Assembly: GCA_947304475.1 (NCBI GenBank)
Contig: CAMZBE010000019.1
Span: forward strand, 1 to 10,471
From: an uncultured Clostridia bacterium
GTDB lineage: Bacteria; Bacillota; Clostridia; Oscillospirales; CAG-272
Length of the DNA: 10,471 nucleotides
Reading direction: 5' to 3'
The notes under the pieces were generated by a model. That model was given only the letters and a program-made list of their open reading frames with translations, was not told the origin of the DNA and searched no databases. Below, piece by piece: positions 7,281-10,471 of this stretch. Each line of letters begins with the position of its first letter. The stretch's first letter is position 1. Both the position numbers and the translations under genes were made by a program.

Positions 7281-9338
7281 TCAGAGTTCGCCCGGATCTC
7301 CGCTTGCTTCGTAGGATTGCTCGTCCGCGTCGCGGGCGGGGAAACGGCGCGCCGGCGTCGGGATCGGTTCGTCGCCACCATCGCCGTTGATGTGCTCGCC
7401 CTCGCTGACGTAGCGTTTCGCCTGCGTCGAGAAGAGTTCGTAGTACTTGCCGCGCCTTTCCATCAGTTCGGCGTGCGTCCCCTCTTCGACGATCTGCCCG
7501 AACTCGAGCACCACGATCTTCGAGGCGACGGTCGCGCTCGACAGGCGGTGTGAGACGAAGATGGTGGTCTTGTCCCGGCGCAATTGGTCGAAGGTGTTGA
7601 AGATCTCCTGCTCCGCGATCGCGTCGAGCGAGGCGGTCGGTTCGTCAAGGATCAGGATATCCGAGGTGCTGTAGAAGGCGCGCGCGATGGCGAGTTTCTG
7701 CCACTGACCGCCCGACAGTTCGGTGCCCTCGCGGTCGAAAATACGCATTAGGGGCGTGTCGTACTGCTGCGGCAGGCGCGAGATATACTGATCGACGTTC
7801 GCCTGTTCCGCCGCCGTCTTGATCTCGTCGGGGAGCAGGGTGCGGTGGACGTCGCCGAAATGGATGTTCTCGGAGACCGTGACGGCGTATTTTCCGAAGT
7901 CCTGGAAGATGATGCCGAACATCTTGTAGAGTTCCGACGTGTCGTAGCGTTTAAGGTCCTCGCCGTCGAGCAGGATGCGCCCCTCGGTCGGATCGTAAAG
8001 CCGCGTCAGCAGTTTGATCAGCGTGGTCTTGCCCGCGCCGTTCAGACCGACGAGCACCGCCGTCTCACCCGGGCGGAGCGTCAGGTTGACGTTCTTGATC
8101 ACGTCGCGGTCGGTGCCGGGGTAGTGGAAACTGACGTTCTGGAACTCGATCGTGTGCGGGATCCCACGCTTGACGGGCAGCGGCTCACCCTCGGGGACGA
8201 TCTTCTGCTCTTCGTGCAGGAACACCAGCAGGTTGTCGATGAACAGCGTCCCCTCGTAGATCGACGCCGAGTTGTTGATCAGGTTTCCGACCTCGGTCGA
8301 GATCTGGTTCAGGGCGCCGGTATAGAGCGAGTAGTCGCCGATCATGAAGTTCCCTTTGAAGACGCCCCACGCGACGTACCCGTAGCAGACGCAGTTGACT
8401 ATCGACGAGACGAAAGAGATACAGACGTGCCAGACGCCCTCGTGGATGATCAGGCGGCGCAGCCCGGTGAAGTAGCGCTTGAACACCGACTGATAGGCGT
8501 CGATGAACGCCCCCGACAGGTCGTAAAGCCGGATCTCCTTGACGAGATCCTTGTTCACCAGAACGTCGGAATAGTAGTTCATTTCGCGGCGGTCGCGCGA
8601 GCGGAAGCGCATATACGCCCAGTTCTTGCGCCGGTAGATGAAGTTGACGATCGCGGAAGGGAAGGAAACGACCAGGATCGCCGCCGCCGCGAGCGGCAGG
8701 TCGGCGGAGAGGATCAGAAGGTAGCCGACGAAACTGATGACCGTACTGATCATCGCAAAGAAATTCGAGATGATCTCGATCGGGCGGTGCCCCGCCTCAC
8801 GGTTGGCGTTCTCGAGTTTCTCGTAGAATTCGGGCATATCGAACGAGGCGTGGTCGATCTTCGCCGCCTTGGTCATGATCAGCGTCTTGACGTGCCGCAC
8901 CACCAGTTCGCCCGCGATCCGGGTGGTCGCGGTGCTGATCCTGCCGATCACGTTGTTCAGGATCCGGTAGGTGAACAGGAAGATCAGAAGGAACATGGTG
9001 GTCGAGCCGATGAACGACTGCGCCCACTTGTCAAATCCGACGGCGGCGCCGGTCGCGCTGTCGCGCGCCTGTTCGGCGATGATCGCCTGCCGTTCGTTTA
9101 AGATTTCTTTGGAGATCAGCGAACCGACGATCGGCATCACGCCCTGAAACAGAGCGATAAACGACTTGACGATCAGAATCCACGGTCCGGTTCTCCACAC
9201 CAGAGCGAAGATATAGCCCAGACGCGAGAAAAAGCCCCCGAGCAGTTCGCGCAGGAACCGGGGCAGATCGGCAATATTCTTCGGGGGCGGAACGCGCGGA
9301 ACGTCATCCCGCCGCATCGGGGGCATCATCGGCACCAT
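7281..9338 (-). CDS. ABC transporter, fused permease and ATP-binding protein (exporter type)
   Basis: This 685-residue ABC half-transporter has the transmembrane domain (TMD) ahead of the nucleotide-binding domain (NBD) and is expected to dimerise in the membrane. Hydrophobic stretches at roughly 45-75, 108-132, 190-230 and 300-325 form the TMD. The NBD is complete: A-loop Tyr406, Walker A GLNGAGKT (431-438), Q-loop Gln479 in IFQDF, signature LSGGQ (541-545), Walker B ILILDEPTASLD with Asp565 and Glu566, and switch His597 in FVSHRLSSA. All ATPase residues are intact. The N-terminus is rich in Met/Pro, and a polar tail of about 45 residues follows the NBD. No peptidase C39 domain is present. 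Substrate is unknown; peptides, lipids or drugs are all possible. The start ATG at 9338 has AGGAG (9351-9355) 12 nt upstream, a long spacer. No clear terminator follows. Confidence 0.92.
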   Translation of the reverse strand: MVPMMPPMRRDDVPRVPPPKNIADLPRFLRELLGGFFSRLGYIFALVWRTGPWILIVKSFIALFQGVMPIVGSLISKEILNERQAIIAEQARDSATGAAVGFDKWAQSFIGSTTMFLLIFLFTYRILNNVIGRISTATTRIAGELVVRHVKTLIMTKAAKIDHASFDMPEFYEKLENANREAGHRPIEIISNFFAMISTVISFVGYLLILSADLPLAAAAILVVSFPSAIVNFIYRRKNWAYMRFRSRDRREMNYYSDVLVNKDLVKEIRLYDLSGAFIDAYQSVFKRYFTGLRRLIIHEGVWHVCISFVSSIVNCVCYGYVAWGVFKGNFMIGDYSLYTGALNQISTEVGNLINNSASIYEGTLFIDNLLVFLHEEQKIVPEGEPLPVKRGIPHTIEFQNVSFHYPGTDRDVIKNVNLTLRPGETAVLVGLNGAGKTTLIKLLTRLYDPTEGRILLDGEDLKRYDTSELYKMFGIIFQDFGKYAVTVSENIHFGDVHRTLLPDEIKTAAEQANVDQYISRLPQQYDTPLMRIFDREGTELSGGQWQKLAIARAFYSTSDILILDEPTASLDAIAEQEIFNTFDQLRRDKTTIFVSHRLSSATVASKIVVLEFGQIVEEGTHAELMERRGKYYELFSTQAKRYVSEGEHINGDGGDEPIPTPARRFPARDADEQSYEASGDPGEL

Positions 9339-9386
9339 AGATCGGTATGTCTCCTAACGGATCAATCATTCGTTGCAACCGCAACC

Positions 9387-9415
9387 ATTATAGCACGGTC
9401 GGGCGGGGAAGTCAA
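9387..9415 (-). promoter_or_regulatory. Proximal promoter of the ABC exporter gene
   Basis: On the - strand, TTGACT (9410-9415) and TATAAT (9387-9392) are 17 bp apart, a near-perfect sigma-70-type (SigA) promoter. The predicted transcript starts near 9380, about 42 nt before the start codon. It has the same architecture (CTTGAC ... GCTATAAT) as the promoters at 9430 and 10282. Confidence 0.88.
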
Positions 9416-9429
9416 GATGATCTTCCTTT

Positions 9430-9458
9430 ATTATAGCAGAGCGGAGCAGGGGTGTCAA
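9430..9458 (-). promoter_or_regulatory. Distal promoter of the ABC exporter gene
   Basis: On the - strand, a perfect TTGACA (9453-9458) and a perfect TATAAT (9430-9435) are separated by 17 bp. It lies 43 bp upstream of the proximal promoter and directly after the terminator hairpin at 9460-9490. It closely resembles the LRR gene promoter at 10282-10310 and belongs to the same repeated module. Confidence 0.9.
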
Positions 9459-9459
9459 G

Positions 9460-9490
9460 AAAAATGCGCCCCGCCGGCGGCGGAGCACAT
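9460..9490 (-). terminator. Second intrinsic terminator downstream of the LRR gene
   Basis: On the - strand a 12-bp stem (9464-9475 with 9479-9490, one mismatch and one G-U pair) closes a 3-nt loop and is followed by five U residues. The T-tract ends 1 nt before the -35 box of the next promoter, so termination and re-initiation are packed together. Confidence 0.8.
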
Positions 9491-9517
9491 TTCATGCCGC
9501 CCGGGGCGGCAATTCAT
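9491..9517. repeat. GCCGCC palindrome with TTCATG/AATTCAT flanks
   Basis: GCCGCCC (9496-9502) and GGGCGGC (9504-9510) form a palindrome flanked by TTCAT and AATTCAT, themselves near-complementary. A diverged longer version with an extra GCGGCAATTCATG unit lies at 10343-10390. It looks like a small palindromic intergenic repeat rather than a terminator, because no T-tract adjoins it. Confidence 0.6.
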
Positions 9518-9520
9518 TCA

Positions 9521-9545
9521 GAAAAGCGCCCCCCGTAGGGGCGCT
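9521..9545 (-). terminator. First intrinsic terminator downstream of the LRR gene
   Basis: An 8-bp stem AGCGCCCC (9525-9532) with GGGGCGCT (9538-9545) and a 5-nt loop is followed on the - strand by UUUUC. It starts 16 nt after the LRR stop codon. Confidence 0.82.
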
Positions 9546-9561
9546 AAGTAACAGACGAGGA

Positions 9562-10251
9562 TCAAATCAGCCGAACGTCATGAAAATCAACGTATTCCAG
9601 ACAGGGCATTTTTGAAATGAAATCCAAATCTTTCACTTTGATCGTGGTGTTCGTCGAAGTACTGTAAGCACAGATCCCCAGCACTTTCAACTTTTTCAAT
9701 TCGGCAAGCGGCGAGTAGTCGCTGATTTTCTTTGTTTCACCGAGGATCAATACTTCCAGATTATCAAGACGCGTAAGCGGGGCGATATCCGTAAGCGATG
9801 ATGCACGTTCCAAAAACAGTTTTTTCAAATTCTTCAAGTTGACGATCCGGTCGATCTGCTTGCTTTGCAGCCATTTGATTCTGAGGGATTCCAGGTTTCT
9901 TTGACAACATAAGGCGTCAAAAACCTTTTGATTAACGGCTGAGCACACGTGGATCTCTTTTACCGGAAGCGTTTCGCCGTTAAGGTATTCCGTCCATTCC
10001 CGCGTATACGCGCGCTGTTTTTTCTCCCATTCTTTCGGATCGGACACGTACTCGTCTATCCCAACCGGGTGTTGTGAACAAACGAGTTTGATTGAGGACT
10101 GTCCGGAATAATCTTCAGGATGATATACTCCTTCTTCGCGCGACCGGTCGCAAACGAAACCCTCGTACAGGCGATAATGGTCAAGATCCGGCGCAAAGGT
10201 GATTTGCGGATTTGCTAACGATAATTTTTTTATATAATCGCTCGTTTTCAA
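9562..10251 (-). CDS. Small leucine-rich repeat protein, function unknown
   Basis: This 229-residue protein has no signal peptide or membrane segment and is presumably cytoplasmic. Residues 1 to about 115 form an unrecognised domain rich in charged and aromatic residues (DPKEWEKKQRAYTREWTEYL near 71-90). Residues ~118-229 contain about five leucine-rich repeats of 22-24 residues, such as NLKKLFLERASSLTDIAPL and NLEVLILGETKKISDYSPL, which resemble internalin-type repeats and suggest protein binding. I chose the TTG at 10251, because AAAGGTGG (10259-10266) lies 7 nt upstream and the promoter would start transcription near 10275. A longer frame starting at 10347 would begin upstream of the promoter. 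The gene looks AT-richer than its neighbours. A second copy starts at the right edge. No function can be assigned. Confidence 0.85.
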   Translation of the reverse strand: MKTSDYIKKLSLANPQITFAPDLDHYRLYEGFVCDRSREEGVYHPEDYSGQSSIKLVCSQHPVGIDEYVSDPKEWEKKQRAYTREWTEYLNGETLPVKEIHVCSAVNQKVFDALCCQRNLESLRIKWLQSKQIDRIVNLKNLKKLFLERASSLTDIAPLTRLDNLEVLILGETKKISDYSPLAELKKLKVLGICAYSTSTNTTIKVKDLDFISKMPCLEYVDFHDVRLI

Positions 10252-10281
10252 ATATGTTCCACCTTTCTCGTTTCTTCTTTC

Positions 10282-10310
10282 ATTATAGCAAAGCCGACCG
10301 GGGGTGTCAA
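10282..10310 (-). promoter_or_regulatory. Perfect-consensus promoter of the LRR gene
   Basis: On the - strand, TTGACA (10305-10310) and TATAAT (10282-10287) are exactly 17 bp apart, matching the housekeeping sigma consensus at every position. Transcription would start near 10275, giving a leader of about 24 nt that contains the ribosome binding site. Strong constitutive expression is expected. Confidence 0.92.
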
Positions 10311-10311
10311 G

Positions 10312-10342
10312 AAAAATGCGCCCCGCCGGCGGCGGAGCGCAT
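10312..10342 (-). terminator. Second terminator hairpin of the upstream LRR copy
   Basis: This is equivalent to the hairpin at 9460-9490 with an offset of 852 bp. The stem is better here because the mismatch is restored to a G-C pair. A T-tract follows on the - strand and abuts the -35 box of the LRR promoter. Confidence 0.82.
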
Positions 10343-10390
10343 TTCATGCCGCCAAGGGCGGCAATTCACGACGCGAAGCGGCAATTCATG
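10343..10390. repeat. Expanded GCCGCC/AATTCAT palindromic repeat
   Basis: TTCATGCCGCC and GGCGGCAATTCA form a palindrome equivalent to the one at 9491-9517. A second partial unit, GCGGCAATTCATG (10378-10390), is appended, so the GCGGCAATTCA core occurs twice here against once in copy 1. Confidence 0.6.
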
Positions 10391-10391
10391 C

Positions 10392-10416
10392 AAAAACGCG
10401 CCCCTGAAGGGGCGCG
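10392..10416 (-). terminator. First terminator of the upstream LRR copy
   Basis: A perfect 8-bp stem CGCGCCCC (10397-10404) with GGGGCGCG (10409-10416) and a TGAA loop is followed on the - strand by five U residues. It lies 16 nt after the stop codon of the partial LRR gene. Confidence 0.88.
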
Positions 10417-10432
10417 AAGTAACAGACGAGGA

Positions 10433-10471
10433 TCAAATCAGCCGAACGTCATGAAAATCAACGTATTCCAG
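10433..10471 (-). CDS. 3' end of a second LRR gene copy, truncated by the window edge
   Basis: The last 12 codons and the stop read LEYVDFHDVRLI, identical in DNA and protein to the end of the LRR gene at 9562. Bases downstream of the stop are identical too. The rest of the gene lies beyond the window, so I cannot say whether it is intact or diverged. Confidence 0.85.
   Translation of the reverse strand: MEYVDFHDVRLI

Larger units (their letters stand above)
9452..9600 (-). repeat. Direct repeat copy 1: LRR gene 3' end plus terminator/promoter module
   Basis: This segment is repeated at 10304-10471. The promoter-side part aligns at an offset of 852 bp and the gene-end part at 871 bp, the difference being a 19-bp insertion in copy 2. 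The final 55 bases (9546-9600) are identical to 10417-10471, and the first ~35 bases are also identical. The repeat covers the last 13 codons of the LRR gene, two terminator hairpins, a palindrome and the -35 box. Confidence 0.93.
10304..10471 (-). repeat. Direct repeat copy 2: LRR gene 3' end plus terminator/promoter module
   Basis: This segment matches 9452-9600, with point changes in the hairpins and an extra 19 bp around 10369-10390. It runs off the right edge while still identical to copy 1, so the repeat extends further into the next LRR gene. Confidence 0.93.

Noticed and set aside
7845..9101. 418-codon + strand open frame opposite the ABC exporter
   Set aside because: The complementary strand carries every ABC motif in order. 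The + strand frame has biased composition and no start signal.
10252..10347. Longer N-terminus for the LRR protein starting at 10347
   Set aside because: It would include the perfect promoter and the terminator hairpin. The TTG at 10251 lies downstream of the promoter with a well-spaced ribosome binding site.
9452..10471. CRISPR-like or transposon interpretation of the right-hand repeats
   Set aside because: The repeats are spaced by a whole gene and coincide with gene ends, terminators and promoters. There are no spacers, no transposase and no terminal inverted repeats with target duplications.

Overview
The window is bacterial, moderately GC-rich, and most likely from a Gram-positive Firmicute of the Clostridia type. 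The main evidence is a complete dlt operon (D-alanylation of teichoic acids), which is a Gram-positive hallmark. Strong Shine-Dalgarno sequences, textbook sigma-70-type promoters and short GC-hairpin/T-tract terminators agree with this. The exact lineage cannot be read from the sequence alone.

Left part, + strand (1-5881). The 3' end of a tRNA-binding domain protein, probably the C-terminal domain of methionyl-tRNA synthetase, ends at 173 and is followed by a strong terminator (241-277). A six-gene operon follows: dltA (408-1952), dltB (1949-3103), dltC (3128-3364), dltD (3361-4923), a 49-residue membrane peptide ending in FIYNQF that I identify as dltX (4944-5093), and an acyl-ACP thioesterase (5108-5827). 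The genes overlap or nearly touch, and the run ends at a bidirectional hairpin terminator (5850-5881). DltA charges the carrier DltC with D-alanine. DltB and DltX pass the D-alanyl group across the membrane, and DltD completes the transfer outside. Three things are unusual: dltX lies after dltD instead of ahead of dltA, DltD has an extra beta-rich C-terminal region, and a fatty-acyl thioesterase is tied into the operon.

Middle part, - strand (5942-9338). A Gfo/Idh/MocA-family NAD-dependent oxidoreductase (5942-7132) has its own promoter and a leader hairpin. Upstream of it is a large fused TMD-NBD ABC exporter (7281-9338) with two tandem consensus promoters.

Right part, - strand (9452-10471). 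A small cytoplasmic leucine-rich-repeat (LRR) protein gene of unknown function (9562-10251) has its own perfect-consensus promoter. It is bracketed by two copies of a compact module made of terminator hairpin, palindrome, second terminator hairpin and promoter. The last 39 bases of the window are the 3' end of a second copy of the same LRR gene. The window therefore enters a tandem array of LRR genes with a repeat period of about 0.85-0.87 kb that continues past the right edge. No CRISPR array, tRNA, rRNA or transposase was seen.
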